The notes below the pieces were generated by a model, which was not told the DNA's origin, searched no databases, and saw nothing but the letters and a program-made list of their open reading frames with translations. From Ziziphus jujuba (Eukaryota > Streptophyta > Magnoliopsida > Rosales > Rhamnaceae), in contig NC_083379.1 in the NCBI RefSeq assembly GCF_031755915.1, positions 5,033,501-5,097,500 of the forward strand: a stretch of DNA of 64,000 bases. Reading direction: 5' to 3'. Shown here in pieces: positions 1 through 12,170 of the stretch. The translations under genes were made by a program, and so were the position numbers. The number at the start of each line of letters is the position of its first letter. Positions within the stretch are counted from its first letter, which is position 1.

Positions 1-1911
1 TCAATTTCCAAAATTCGAAGCGGTTTGTGAGGTGCGAAGGAATCAAGACCTGCCGAAGCTTTTCGGCCAAATTCCGGCCGCCACCGGCGGAATTGGGGTC
101 GATGGAGACCGGTAATGCGATCCTCGTTCCACAAGCTTCGATTCGGTATATTATTTGACAATTTTGGTTAACGTTTGTGTTTGACCCCCCAGGTACCGGG
201 TATTATTTACCCGAATAAAATATTAATTTATTTGACTATGTGTGAATTGTGTTCTAGGAGCACGGGTGAGTCGTGGAATTGATCCCATGGTAGATCTTAG
301 GTTAATTGCGTGCTCCAGGTGAGTGACCCACCTTTAAAAATGTTTTGGGGTAATTAATTATATTTATGTGGTGTTAAATTGATATCTGAAATTTATGCTC
401 ATGTGGTGGAATTTGAATATAATCGGAAAAAAAATATTATTTTATATATATATTTACCCATTAATGCTAAACGAAATTTTGGGTTACTAAAAATTTCCCG
501 ATTATTATTTTATTGGTATTTAATTGTATTTATTATACATGAACAAGTATTTTCAGTAATTAATTGTGTTTGGATTTTTATATTGTTTTTGGGCATAATT
601 GGTTTGAATATTTTAAGAAAAAATTATTTGTTTAAATTGGTGGTTTAAATTTTTATAATTATGCCCTTGGTATTTTATTTGTTGAACCTCGTGTTACAAG
701 AAAAATTATTTGTTTATTCATTACCGATGTTTTCGTACCGGATTGTTAAATGAAAATATATGGGATGGTAAATATGAAAATTGGTATATTTCTCACGGTA
801 ATTTTGGAAAGAACGGTACGGTTGATTTAATAATTATTTTAGATGCATTCATACAGTATTGGTGTTCTGGTGTATGTATATGTGGTTAGCGCGCAAGTAT
901 TATTTCTCCCGTGAGTTGCCATTGGGCCGAGGGCAGGCAAGTCTTATATATTGCGCATCAACCGCCCCCCTCCTTGGCCGGGATGACGGTTTCAGCAGCG
1001 GTACTGTCGGGACGCCGAAGTGCCGTATGCAAATTTCTCTCTTTAATCTCCCCGCCAGTCGGTGCTCGGGACGCTGGGTATCGGAGGGCATCATTGGTAT
1101 ATGGTGTGGTGCGTCAAGTACAAATTTTTCGGATAGAAATTTCAAACCCCAAAGAGTACAAAAATTATTTATTATAATTTATTACATTTTAATTATATTT
1201 GGGGTATTTATTTATTTGTTGTTTATTAAATTATTTGATCCCTTGGTTTTCGGGAAGTACGAATATTGGGTTTTGTGAAAATGTTTTAAAAGGGGAACAT
1301 TTCTAACGGAGTGAATAGTGAGGATTTTGAGAGATAATATTACTTCAATTGTTATTATTATTTATTTAATTGTTGATATTAATTAAATTCCTTTCATTGC
1401 TATATTATTAATATTAAAAGTGTTCAGTAGATAGGGTCACTCACTGAGATGATTAGCATCTCACGTTTTTTAAATTCCGTTCCCCTAGGTCCAGGTTGGG
1501 AGACGTTGATTGTCCGGGGAGAGCCCAACGTCTCAGTTCGTTGCCGAAAGTCCAAGAAGTATTTCTTCCCTTTTTCCTCCCCATCCTGTATTACTTCTTA
1601 TCTGTCATCATATAAATTCCACATTTATTTGTATAATGCTCTGTTTACTGTATTGGACATGTAGTTATTATTTATGCACTGGGTTGCTGTTATTCTTTGA
1701 AGTGCTGTGTAAATTTATGGAATCAATTTGTAGTATTGTGGGAGGAATAAGGGGATGCTTTTAGAAGTGTGTTTTCAGTGCAGGAAATTTTTGGTAAGTC
1801 CTACCCTTAGGGGAGGTGCTGCCGGATTTTCCGTTGGAAGGTTCGGTGGTATTTCCCTGGGATCAAGGTTTGTCTAGGGTTCCGGGAAGGAATTCTGGAC
1901 GGGTCCTGACA
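1..1911 (+). mobile_element. LTR, 3' part, Del/Tekay-like gypsy family
   Basis: This is the downstream two thirds of a plus-oriented LTR whose start lies outside the window. It aligns along its length with the complete solo LTR at 13626-16541 and ends in the family terminus GGACGGGTCCTGACA at 1897-1911. It carries the conserved GC-rich core near 944-1125. Short open frames here recur in every LTR copy and are not genes. The right flank matches the paralogous unit near 29750 read in reverse, which fixes the insertion boundary at 1911. Confidence 0.85.
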
Positions 1912-2397
1912 ATGCAATTGATGATGATGATGATAATAATAATAATATAAAAATATAACACGTAAACGATACATTCATAGCGGAATTACACTCTATATAT
2001 CAATACATGGTCCCATGATATCAGTCATTTATAGGTATACAACCACCAATAAGGCCAGAGGTGGTTGCCTATATGGCCATCTAACCCGCTGATCTCGTAG
2101 GCAGTAAAAATAAGATACTCAATCATTCATGAGCCTAATTGAGTCGTTACCCCGGTATGGTATGGTACACTTGACACATAATCGTTACAATGATAATGTT
2201 ATATTAGTTTAATTACAAGAATTGTGGATATGGAGTGTTAAACATCACTATGACATTTTATACTATTAGGTTGTTTGGCAGCCATGGACATAATCAATAT
2301 ACCAAGTTGTGCAAAGGAAACAATAGAAAGACTCGTAAATTCATATGAAAATTGATCCTACATAAATTTACCACTGTATTACCCAAGATTTTCTCCC

Positions 2398-2406
2398 TAT
2401 AAATAG
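2398..2406 (+). promoter_or_regulatory. TATA-box-like TATAAATAG
   Basis: A consensus plant TATA box lies in a roughly 380-bp block (about 2180-2570) that is present three times in the window. The paralogues at about 13280 and 30970 read CATAAATAG and CACAAATAG, so only this copy keeps the motif. The kinase pseudogene starts about 1.1 kb downstream on the same strand. Whether the box served that gene or an old transposon is unknown. Confidence 0.35.
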
Positions 2407-3488
2407 AAAAAGGGTTGGCTGGAGACCATTCAAATCAGGTGAACTGGACAACACTAGCAGCCAGCATCCAAACACGAATTTCGGCACCCAAACACCGATC
2501 CTAGTGCATCCTCTGACCAACTGGCCAGAAATATTGCAGCCGGAGTCACCTCGATAATAGAGATCTTGTGCTTTCCATTCACAAAAGCAGCAAAGTTGAT
2601 AAATTCATAGAATTGGCAAATGTTATATTATAATATTCTACTTGGGAATTCAGTTTCCCTACTTCTTACATCTCTAAGACTTTCCTTGGCTTAAAGTGAA
2701 AGCCACCATTATACATATTTATGTAAGTTTTTATTTGAAAGGAAACCACTATAAGGGTCCTGGAACCTACACAACTTGACGTAGTCCTTTGGGGACACAA
2801 GATCGTCCAAACAATTGCCGAACACGGGAAGGTCCAGAATGGGCTGGGTTTTCGAGACCAACCGAATCGATTTGGGTCTCTACGAGCTATACCTTCCTAA
2901 CCAGTCCTGGATTTGGGAACTTCTGGTCTTTTGGGGCATATACAAGTCTCCATTCCCTTCCTGGAGTCGAGGCCCATTTGGGATATCCTGGTTGGGTACT
3001 GAATATTAAGAGAGATTTAAGAATAAAGTTGAAATATGTTGTTTTATTTTTTTATAATTTTATTGAAATATTATTGAAAATTTTGTTCAAAAAAAAAGAA
3101 AAAAAAGTAAGTTATAATCTATAAAATTTGTCTTTTTCAATTAAGACACAAACATTTAAATTAAGTTAAAGAGCAAACAAAAGAAAATGTCATAATGAAT
3201 TAAGATAAGTTTGTTTTAAAACTGAAGTGAGAAAAAAAAAAAAAATCCCATAGCATACATATTTTATTTTCGGTAATAATAGTATATGTATTCTTTACTT
3301 CTACTAACTAGTAATGGCGAGAAAATATTATTTACTAGTAGACAAATACACACCAAAGAGAAAATTTCAACACTAGAATAGACAAACTTTTATATTTGGG
3401 GAAAACAAAATATAAATCTTGCAATCGTAATTACATATATTTAAATTTAAAAAAAAAATATTAATGGTGTTGGTAATAAAGTGTACAC

Positions 3489-4830
3489 AGTGATGACTTG
3501 ACTCGCAACTACCTCAGTGGGTCACCTCCAACAGAATGGACCAAAATGAAGCACTTGCAACAGAATGTAAGCACATTCTTCCTATACAAACTGTATATCT
3601 AATCTTTACATAAATATACCATATGCAGCTCTCGTACTGTCAAAACTTTTTTGCACAGTTTTAACATTTCTATTGATATTTTCTGCTGCGATCTTTCCTA
3701 CAATAACTTCAATTACTTGGTCATCAAGTTGCACAGAAGACAAGTTAGAATAATTGTTTGGATGATTGGCTTACTTCATGTTTAACTTTTTCTGGACCTT
3801 AATTAGATTATTTTCTTGAAATTTAAACCTTTCAGTAGCAATCAAATCAACAAATATCGAAGTTCCACCTTGAAGAACCAGTAAGACCATTCTCATACTC
3901 CATTAAAGTGCCCAATAATTGTTATTTCTTTGTCATTTTAAGCAGAAGCAGACTTCTTACATGCAAAGAGACACAAACACTCAGCTGTCCATGTATGTAT
4001 ATATCTTCTTAATTCTCTAAACTATTTCATGTGAAGTGAAATTAAATTATGGTTGGTTCGGAAAGGATGAATTTGGTGTAGAGATTTTGATAAGTTCATC
4101 TCTGCAGCTGATAAGAGAGGGGGGGGGGGGGGGGGGGGCGGCGCGGGGGGGTGGTTGTTGGGTGGTGTTGGGGATGATGGGAAAAAATTGCAATTAATGC
4201 TAAAAGGAGCTTTTCATGTAAAGGTGGCATGGGAGAAAGATATGGTGCTATATTGGATGTCCATGGGGATTTAGCAGGATAGGAGACTTCATGGATGATG
4301 ATGAATCTGATACAGAATCCAAATATGTGGTTAAAATATACTTCAGAGGGAAATTTTGGGGACTTGGCCGCTCTCTGCACTACAGCACATGGATCTCAAT
4401 CCCTTGTCTCTCAGATATTATGCTTTTTGTCTTGACAATGGGAATTACTATGTCAAACACTCCATTTCACCGATATCATGTTTGCTGACAATATATCATA
4501 GAGCAGACTTGGGAGACGCATATTTGATATTTACGTTCAGGGTAATTGCTTACTCTACAATGTTACTCGATAATAATAGGGGCTATATATGGATTTTCTA
4601 AATTTTTTACATAATTTGCAGGAAAAGATAGAAAGGAGGATTTCAACATAAAAGAGGAAGCCAATGGAACTGGTGAATCCCATGAAGAATTCTTTAATGA
4701 CGTCAGTGTTACGGACCATAACTTGGAGATCCGCTTGTATTGGGTTGGGAAAGGGACTACTTTCATCCCCTGAAGAGGGTCTTATGGTTATGGTCCACTC
4801 ATCTCTGCTATATCTGTATGACATAGGAAG
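3489..4830 (+). pseudogene. LRR-malectin receptor-like kinase fragment, copy 1
   Basis: Broken exons of an LRR receptor kinase of the malectin-containing type (LRR-VIII-like). A single-LRR exon (3491-3566) encodes an RNYLSGSPPTEW-type repeat and is followed by a GTAAGC donor. A malectin exon (about 4190-4550) encodes LSLRYYAFCLDNGNY and, after a frame change, SRLGRRIFDIYVQ. A further malectin exon (about 4621-4830) encodes DFNIKEEANGTG and LEIRLYWVGKGTT. Frameshifts and stops interrupt the malectin part, for example TAG just before the SRLGRR segment, and a stop after the GKGTTFIP motif. No kinase domain and no upstream LRR block are present. The copy at 32032-33320 is equally broken, so decay or truncation probably preceded the duplication. 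Confidence 0.75.
4119..4138 (+). repeat. Poly-G tract of about 20 G
   Basis: An uninterrupted run of G, followed by a G-rich GCGGCGCGGGGGGG stretch, lies inside an intron-like part of the kinase pseudogene. Copy 2 has only a six-base G run here (near 32681), so the run expanded after the duplication or is a sequencing artefact. Confidence 0.8.
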
Positions 4831-5787
4831 TTGTTGGCTTATATTCTTTCACAGTATTTTTAGTCGCCGTAATGGAATAAAACAGTTTAGAAACTTGAAC
4901 TTATTTAAATAAAAGAAACCGAATGAAGGTAGAAACAATAAAAATTTTGTGTGTTTGTTTCCTTTTCGATATAACATGTTAGGTCATAGGAATTAGGATA
5001 CATAAAATGCACGCGCATAAGCTTTCTGTTTGTTCTAAATATCCTTGTCTTTTACTTTCTCTTTGAGGCACTTATCATTATATATTTTGGAAAGGTCATA
5101 CTTATTAGTGTAAAACTACCGAGGAAACAGAGGAATAAGTTTCTGTTATTTCTACACCTTGATGTCCTGCTTTTCCAATTTCTTTAGGTGGTGAATGGGG
5201 GATTTTTCAGTGGCAAATGAACCTCTCATTTATACCAATTATTTTAATTTTTCCATCTGATACTGAAGCATGCATGTGGTTCCTTCTTTCCAGGGTCTTT
5301 ATGTTCTCATGTTCTATACAGAACAATCAGAACCCCATTAAAAGAAGAAGAAGAAGAAAAGAAGTAGAACATGTTATGTGGTTGATGTGGTCACTTCGAT
5401 TTCATGCCTAATTTTTCTGGTATTCATTTATCATTTGGAGACGCCGTTAAGGGGATAGATATACTAGAGCAAGAGGTGAGGGATTCATAAGTACTCCATT
5501 TGTGATCATTCATAAGTACGCCGTTATGGGCATATTCATGATGGTCTAATGTAATTGTAAATAATACCGAGGGTGAGAGATAACACAAATAAACTACATC
5601 AGAAAAAACAAAATAATTTTTAACTTAACAGGAGCTTGCGTAAAATACATTATACACGAGTATGGAATAAATAGCAGGGACTGGGTAACGTGGGGCGAGG
5701 GAGGGACTTGAGGGGGTCAAGAGTGGCATATTGGCTTAGGGCAGGATTGTGGAATATGCTTATTATATGGGTCAGTAGCTGCAGGAA
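4831..5787. other. Intergenic, no gene seen
   Basis: AT-rich DNA between the kinase pseudogene and the 3' end of F-box gene 1, repeated in copy 2 at about 33321-34403. A short GAA microsatellite at about 5344-5357 is expanded in copy 2. No coding segment is recognisable. Confidence 0.6.
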
Positions 5788-7188
5788 TTAACAATCTGCC
5801 AAAAGAACCCTCTTATTATTCACCACAATAAAATAGTTGCCACTGCCATCCCTTGTCCTAGTCTTTATCTTTTTCTTCATCTTTTTATTATGATTCCTAA
5901 TCTCAATTGCCAAAATTCGAACTCGAACTCGTCTTTTGATTTTTGTTTTCTTCGATCCATCTGCGGCAATTGGTAACAAGCTCAGTCGGCAGGTATGCAC
6001 CTTTGAGTCCATTGTAATGGTTTGAAGACAATTGAGAGGTTGTTGGGTAACCGTGTCATAGAGAAACAGCTGAGCAACATTATCATCTAACGAGTCAGTT
6101 TGAGCCAAAAATATTTTGGTTTCGCTCCAAAATCCCAGGACATGTTGAATGCCATGAAGGGGTCCAATAGTGAATAGCTTAGTCCATGAATCTTTATTAC
6201 CGTATTCACCTAATTCCCATATATCAAAACAACTTGTTGTTCTATTATCATCCCTATTCCAATGTCCATGTTGATTAACAACCAGAGCAAGGGAGTCATT
6301 GAGAAGCAGAGGATAAGGACAATGGAGGTAATAATAATAGGGAAATTGATAAGAATAAGTAGGAATAATATCATCAGGAAAAGGGGTGGTCAGAATCACC
6401 TCATTTGTGACGTCAAACGAGACAATTACATCCCTGCCATTAGGGCTGACAAGGCGGCTGAATCCTGGCCAGTGACAAAATCCATCGGCGTATACCATGT
6501 CAACTCCATGTGAAATAATCCCAGAAGATTGAATGATTTTCCAAATTTTCTTCTTGTAGCTGTAGATCTCAATCTCCGTTTTAAACGAATAGCACTTGTC
6601 GCTGAGAACGATGAAGGGCCTGTACTCATTATTTTTGGAATCGAACCCACATCCATAATTAGTCATATATAAATCATCTTCCTCCCCATCACTATCACTT
6701 GAATTCCTATAATGATCATAAGTTGGAACATCCTTGACATCTCCAGTTGCAGGGTTCCACAAGGCCAACTGTCCGGCAAACGAAACAAGTAGGACACCGT
6801 CACAGCAACAGCAGCAGCACCGTGCGGGTGTGGGTCTGATGTGGATAACTGTTTTGACTGTTGCATCATCATCATCATCATCCTCATCATCTTCGTAAGA
6901 AACGGAAACTACTCGAGTTCCTTTAAATGGGATGGAGATGAACATATAAGGATCCCTGTCACCGTCGAGAAGGGAGTATTTGGCGATGAAGTCGGAGCTG
7001 TTGATTAGGGAATGCAATGACTTGCACACCCTCTTCATTTTTATCACATCCACCACCGGCAACCTCATCAGAATTTCTATCACCAAGTCTTCCGTCAGAT
7101 CATATACATTAACAAAAGATTCATTTCTTGATGATGAAGATTCAGATGATAATGATTCCCCAAATTCATGATTCATCATTGTCATCAC
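5788..7188 (-). CDS. F-box protein, SLF-like (F-box 1)
   Basis: Intact intronless gene for 466 residues. The F-box lies at about residues 27-70 (LTEDLVIEILMRLPVVDVIK, then a VCKSLHSLI core) and would bind SKP1 in an SCF ubiquitin ligase. An F-box-associated substrate-binding region follows at about 115-400, with LALWNPATGD, a GCGFDSKNNEYRPF block and EIEIYSYKKKIWK. Oddities are an Asp-rich run at 99-108 from a CAT/CTT-type repeat, six consecutive Cys at 124-129 from a GCA-type repeat, and a Lys/Arg-rich tail at about 405-445. The length is somewhat above the usual 370-400 residues of S-locus F-box proteins. The start is the first of several clustered Met codons, and Met4, Met5 or a later one is possible. 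It is a near twin of 34404-35807, and an RNase T2 gene lies 11.8 kb away on the same strand. A role as a pollen S-determinant is inference. A generic FBA-type F-box protein is the alternative. Confidence 0.9.
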   Translation of the reverse strand: MMTMMNHEFGESLSSESSSSRNESFVNVYDLTEDLVIEILMRLPVVDVIKMKRVCKSLHSLINSSDFIAKYSLLDGDRDPYMFISIPFKGTRVVSVSYEDDEDDDDDDATVKTVIHIRPTPARCCCCCCDGVLLVSFAGQLALWNPATGDVKDVPTYDHYRNSSDSDGEEDDLYMTNYGCGFDSKNNEYRPFIVLSDKCYSFKTEIEIYSYKKKIWKIIQSSGIISHGVDMVYADGFCHWPGFSRLVSPNGRDVIVSFDVTNEVILTTPFPDDIIPTYSYQFPYYYYLHCPYPLLLNDSLALVVNQHGHWNRDDNRTTSCFDIWELGEYGNKDSWTKLFTIGPLHGIQHVLGFWSETKIFLAQTDSLDDNVAQLFLYDTVTQQPLNCLQTITMDSKVHTCRLSLLPIAADGSKKTKIKRRVRVRILAIEIRNHNKKMKKKIKTRTRDGSGNYFIVVNNKRVLLADC

Positions 7189-8300
7189 GATAGATGATTC
7201 ATACGATATTACGATAATCTAATCTAAACTCTATAGGAAAAGATGAAGGAGAAGAAAGAAGAGAATACTATGGATAGATGGATGGATGGAGTTTCAGGCA
7301 TAAGCTTTAGGGATTTATTTGTAGGCTGGCCTTATTGCCCCTATCGGATATAAACAGTAACGCCACACCACCCATTATTTATTCTTGCAGATACAGACTC
7401 ACAGTAGTGTAGAATTATTTGTTTGCTGAGCTGTAAACTTTAGCTTACTCTGTAAGCTTAGCCTAGTCAATCAATACATAAAACAACTGTTTCTCTCTGT
7501 ATTCCAGTCTACTTTCTACATTAGTAAATTCCATTCCAATCATTGGAAAATTTGCGAAAGAATTGATGAAAACTTTTACATTTAAGTTTCAATTGAATAA
7601 TTAAATTCAATATTTTAAGTATAAAGTTATTTATATTTAATTAATAGTTATATAAATAATTTTATTTTTGATCATTATTGATGATAATCAACCGTTTATA
7701 TGATAAATTTTAATTGATAATATTTAATTTTTATTTTTATATTAAAATTTTAAAAATAAACTATTTAAATTGTCATTCGATATATAAATTATATTGATAT
7801 AGGATTGGCGTTAGGCAAAAATTTGAAAAAAACTTTGAGTCGATGTTTAAAACAAATATATCAATGAGTAATATTATTTTAATTAAAACAAAAGCATCTA
7901 AACCTTTTTGAAAATTTATAAATTACTCAATTAATAATAATTTATTAAATAATATGTTAAATCCAAATTTAAAAATAAATATATATTTTACCCTAAAATA
8001 TAAGTTAAAAAATATACCACTCACAGTATTAATATTTACTCATTCTTGCTTTATGACAGAGTCAACTGCAAATTCTATCATATACCTAACATATCCCATG
8101 AATATTATTTAAATATCAAATAAATATTTAAGGATATTGGAATACTCTAAATGATTTAGAATTACTTTTACTACTTCGAGTTCTCAAAATTGGACTCTAA
8201 AGGAGTCCAACTATCCCGTGATTCCAATTGGTCTATTGCCTAAAATTTGGGGCTTTTCTACTTATATTCAATTTCATGAAATTAAATATTTCATTAACCT
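7189..8300. other. Upstream region of F-box 1, AT-rich
   Basis: The first 200 bases upstream of the F-box start are nearly identical to copy 2, and divergence grows beyond that. A TATA-like GTTTATATCC (minus strand) lies about 160 bp upstream of the start, but copy 2 reads GTTTTTATCC there. The rest is AT-rich with no coding signal. Confidence 0.5.
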
Positions 8301-9350
8301 CTATTAATCATTGAAACCTAAACACAATAAAAATTTCTAGGAAAAACTTCCAACAACAACCAGTTTTATGGTAAGTACTAAAATCAGCTCTAAAATAGTT
8401 ATATTTTAAATATTCATCTATAATTAGCAAACTATATACCAAATAAAAGCTTGTAAGATAAGAATTGACAATAGTTAGCTCGTTAACTAAACTCACCGCC
8501 AATGGCTGAAAAATGGCCAAAAGATTTCGAACAAATTTAAACTATCATATCTCTTAAACAACTTAGAATTTGAAAATATAGAGGTTATATTTGGAATTAG
8601 AGGGTCCAAAATAGGGGGATAGAGGTATAGCTTGGACTGGGTTGGTTGGTAAGTAACCAAATCATGAAAAAATCAGTTTGTGTTGTTGCTAGCTTCGAAT
8701 GCCCGATCTAGGAGTGTTCGGGAACTGCTCACCATGATTTTCTGGTTGCAGGTAGGAAATTCCATGGGCTTTGCCCAAGTTCGATGTGTGTGGTGTATGG
8801 ATGGTCGAAAAGCAGCTAATTCGGCCCCGCAGGGGGGGGGGGGGGTGTAGGGGGAGGAGAAAAGAAAAGACAAAGAAAAAGAAATTGACACACGACCTCG
8901 TCAAATTGTGACATGTGACATCTATAAATTTGTGATATATGGCATTTGTAAAAGATATTCTCAAATATTCTTTTACACGTTTTTTAATAAAACTATTATA
9001 AAAAGTCGATCTTAGAAAAATAATTTCAACTTTACAAATCTATCATTTTTCAACTGTAAATATAAATTAATTGTGCCATCAGTTTACAAACTTGTGTTAA
9101 CGAGCAATATACGAATGGTACATAAGTCAAAGCCATAATTTATACATATAAAAAGTCAACCTTGACCTTGCTTGATTAGTCTGAACTTCACTTTGATCTT
9201 ACCATAACTTTCTGATCTCAACTTCAATTTTATCGTGTTTCTAGTTTATGAGATAATGAGTGAAACTCTAGCATGCTGAAAAGTCGACTGTAGAATTTAC
9301 TTGGTCAACTCTTATCAAACTTGATAAAAGAGTGAAAATTTTCCCTACAC
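8301..9350 (-). mobile_element. Old, decayed LTR-like sequence
   Basis: Read on the minus strand, parts follow the order of motifs in the 5' half of the window's gypsy LTRs: a TTGACTTTTT stretch, an AACTTTGTAAACTGATGGCAC-like counterpart of the LTR's GACTAGTGGCAC, and further out a counterpart of the LTR's GGGTTGGTCG block. Identity is low and no termini were found. The same stretch occurs in copy 2 (36700-37414 plus 40319-40830) and in part at 16542-17040. A 14-base G run lies at 8832-8845. Confidence 0.4.
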
Positions 9351-10215
9351 TTTGGTATGGGTTACAAAAAGTTTCTAAATAGGCTACATACTATAGTTCA
9401 CAATAAATTGATCACCTTATTGTTAGGTGTACTTTAGTGTGTCAATGGTAGATTCTGCAAAGCTTAGAATTGCCCCTATTAAAAGTTATATATAATATTT
9501 AGGATGAAATGATCTCTTTTTTTCATTTTTCATTTTTAATTTTTTTTAATTTTTTTAATGAAGCTTTTTTGAATACAATAAACTATAGTCTTGTTCATAT
9601 AAGATATTGTGAAGTATTTTTAAATATAATAAACTATAATCTTGTTCATATGACATACTGTGTATCATATGTACCATGTTGTACAGAGAAAGAACAGTCT
9701 GCACACTCTTACCAAAACAACAAAAAAGCCAATCTGTATACAGTGCTTAATCTCGTTGACTAACAATATTGATAAATTATTTAATCGATGAGATTAAGAC
9801 CAATAAGATGTGATGACTTTAAAGACCAATAACATGTCGAAACTGGGATGTTTTTGAAGCTCTAAACCAAATATAATGAAAAAAAAAATAATAATAAAAA
9901 GAACTTGTCTGTCTAAGGCCCACGTTATAAACAGCAACCACATTTTCAACGGATTTTGCAGCCTCTTTTTATATTAAGTAATTTTCATTAATGTATGAAA
10001 CCAAGCAACCAGCTGTTAAATATTTTACGTAGATTAACCATAACTATATAATTTACTTATAAGATATATTTATATTAGTATTGGATTATTTATTAATTTA
10101 TATAATAGGTTCTTTGAATTTGCTCTTTATAGTATTTTAGTTTGACTATTGAGCTAAAGGATTAGCTCTTTCTAAAACATCAATTGGCTTATCTAGTTTT
10201 TTTTTTTTTTAATTA
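9351..10215. other. AT-rich end of duplication unit, no gene
   Basis: Matches 40850-41407 and 50212-50530 in copy 2. Position about 9874 is the paralogous empty site for the CACTA insertion at 41408, as the flanks join here without the element. No coding segment was recognised. Confidence 0.6.
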
Positions 10216-11349
10216 TTATTTTGTGTATATTTAAAACTACGGATAAGCCATATGACTTGTATATGATTTCTGTCTTTAAAAAGTTGAAGGATTATTAGTA
10301 TTATAAGTCAGAGTGATTTGGGATTATCTTGGATCTAATTCGGAAACTTGAAAGAAAGGGTTAGAAAATATTGTGTTCATTAGCCATTGGTATTACGATT
10401 GTTTTATTTTATTTTGTTTTCTATTTTGCAAGACCATAGATAAAATATTTTAATAGCTGTTTTTGGAAGTTAATGATTCTGATCAATCGTACTTATTCAA
10501 TTAATTAATATATTGTGTAAGATCTATAGGTAATTTTTTTTTTTTTGCTTAAAAGATTAATTATAGTGCTAAACATATTGAATGATGATTTGATTATATA
10601 TATGAGCATGTTATATTAAATTATTATTACCGCACTAACTCCAACTAGCTATCTCAATGTCACTTCAAAAGATCGTGATGTTATATAAGCCTAACCAATG
10701 CAAGTTTAATCGATAGCCCTCCAATTGTGTCGCAAAAGAAAAATTAAGAAAAAGAAAAACCTAGAGCCAAAAAAAAGAGAAGAATCTGTTTTCTCGGCAA
10801 AATTCCTTATTCTTTCATTAACGAATATAAGCCATTTATACAAGCTAATTGCGTCTCGAACGACATTACAATTTGAAATTTGCAATGCTAAATTTTGGCA
10901 TAGTTATAGCATTTTAGCTTTTCAATGGTACATCGTAAAATTTGACAATTTATTTTTTGGTATGAAATACTATATATAATAAAGTTTGTGTGGCCCACCA
11001 TCATTTAATACTTTTTTATTTTAATTTGATACTTAAATTATTTTAATTTTGATTTTGAGTTGATAAAAGTGGGTCTCATTATCATTTTTTAATATTTATG
11101 ACATGGTAATGCTATTTTTTAGCATCTGCCATTGGAAAGTTAATGCTAAGAATTGATATTGGTATTAATATTTATCATTGGAGAGTTTATGCCAATTCCA
11201 AATTTTAGAAATGTCAATGGCAAAATGGCATTTGCCATTGAGGTGTTCTAAAAGCAATTTAGAGATTGCTTTAGACCCAACTACCTACAAACACGATATA
11301 ATAGAATATGCTAGCTCAACACTAATAAAACAACTTAACAGCTAATTAC
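10216..11349. other. AT-rich intergenic, possible MITE
   Basis: No gene is seen. Between about 10840 and 11250 there are inverted similar motifs (AATGCTAAATTTTGGCATAG at the left, and AAATTTGGAATTGGCATA on the reverse strand at the right) that may mark a decayed MITE. Termini and target duplication could not be fixed. Confidence 0.35.
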
Positions 11350-12170
11350 AAAAGTATCTTCAATGACTTCGTTTATTGTTAGATTTTTTTTACCACATCA
11401 GAAAAATAGACATTTACTTTAAAAAAAAAAAAAAACTCTTCAATAGATCTGTTTAAGTATTTTATCAAGCTAATGTAATAAGACCAAAAAAAAAAAAAGG
11501 TTTTGGCAAATATTATCAAGCTTTTTTACAAGCAAAATTTTCCCTAAAAAGTTAATTTTTTCGAAAAAGAAAAAACTTAACAAAATATATGCAATTAATT
11601 AATAAATATAAATAAACTTTTGACAACACAATTGTAGAACAATTTTAAAATTGACTGCACATTTATGCTATCTAAATTTAGACGATACCAATTTTTATAA
11701 GACAACAATTCACATTCACTATTGAAAATATGCTAAGAATATCTCTAATGATTTTGTCTTTTGGAACTTATGTGGTCAAAGGTTTGGAAGATGTTGATGC
11801 ATAAGTGGTATAATATTTATCAATAGACAATATCTTTTTAAAATTCTTCTTTAATGGATCCTATATAAAATTTTAAATAGAATGAGTTGGCATATTGAGA
11901 GAGGAGAGAAAAGAGACTACGAATTGATAAAAAGAGAGCAGAAAGGAGAGAGACAAAGACTGTATTTATGACTCACACTGTTTAACTAACATTTGACAAG
12001 TAGAGGGTCTGTTAAACATTTTCTATTTTTTTTAATGTCATCTTAGCTTGATAGAAGTCTTGCACAATACCATTAGAGATACTTTTTTAAAAAATAGTCT
12101 GTTAGTATAATGTGGCAAAACATTTTTTATATAAATGTACCCTATTAATAGATCATTGAAGGTGCTCTAT
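11350..12170. mobile_element. MITE-like element, outer
   Basis: The ends carry inverted similar sequences: AGTATCTTCAATGACTT at the left, and GAGCACCTTCAATGATC on the reverse strand at the right. The inside is non-coding and AT-rich and contains a second inverted pair (next entry). The family is uncertain and no clean target duplication was found. Confidence 0.4.
11737..12085. mobile_element. MITE-like element nested in the outer one
   Basis: Terminal inverted motifs GAATATCTCTAATGATTTTG at the left and GTATCTCTAATGGTATTG on the reverse strand at the right bound about 350 bp of non-coding DNA. Their spacing and similarity suggest a small non-autonomous DNA transposon. Confidence 0.45.

Larger units (their letters stand above)
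1912..10215. repeat. Segmental duplication unit, copy 1
   Basis: This block recurs as 29543-50530 in the same overall order, apart from insertions and a short inversion in copy 2. It holds a promoter-like block, a malectin-LRR kinase pseudogene, F-box gene 1 and a decayed LTR-like stretch. It lacks the solo LTR at 37415-40318 and the CACTA at 41408-50211, so it preserves the pre-insertion sites. The right boundary is only a lower limit, because copy 2 is cut by an LTR at 50531. Confidence 0.85.

Noticed and set aside
859..1278. Open frame of 139 codons, with similar frames at 15582, 39277, 46084, 51712, 54945 and 63661
   Set aside because: It recurs in every LTR copy in either orientation, with overlapping frames on both strands. 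It reflects the conserved GC-rich LTR core and no known protein family is recognisable.
2789..3124. 111-codon frame, partly repeated at 31441
   Set aside because: The reading frame is not kept between the two copies and no domain is recognisable.
6262..7171. Plus- and minus-strand open frames inside F-box 1 (and in F-box 2)
   Set aside because: They are shadows of the F-box coding sequence and have no independent similarity.
10725..10979. 84-codon frame starting MCRKRKIKKKK
   Set aside because: AT-rich, no recognisable domain, no counterpart elsewhere in the window; most likely chance.
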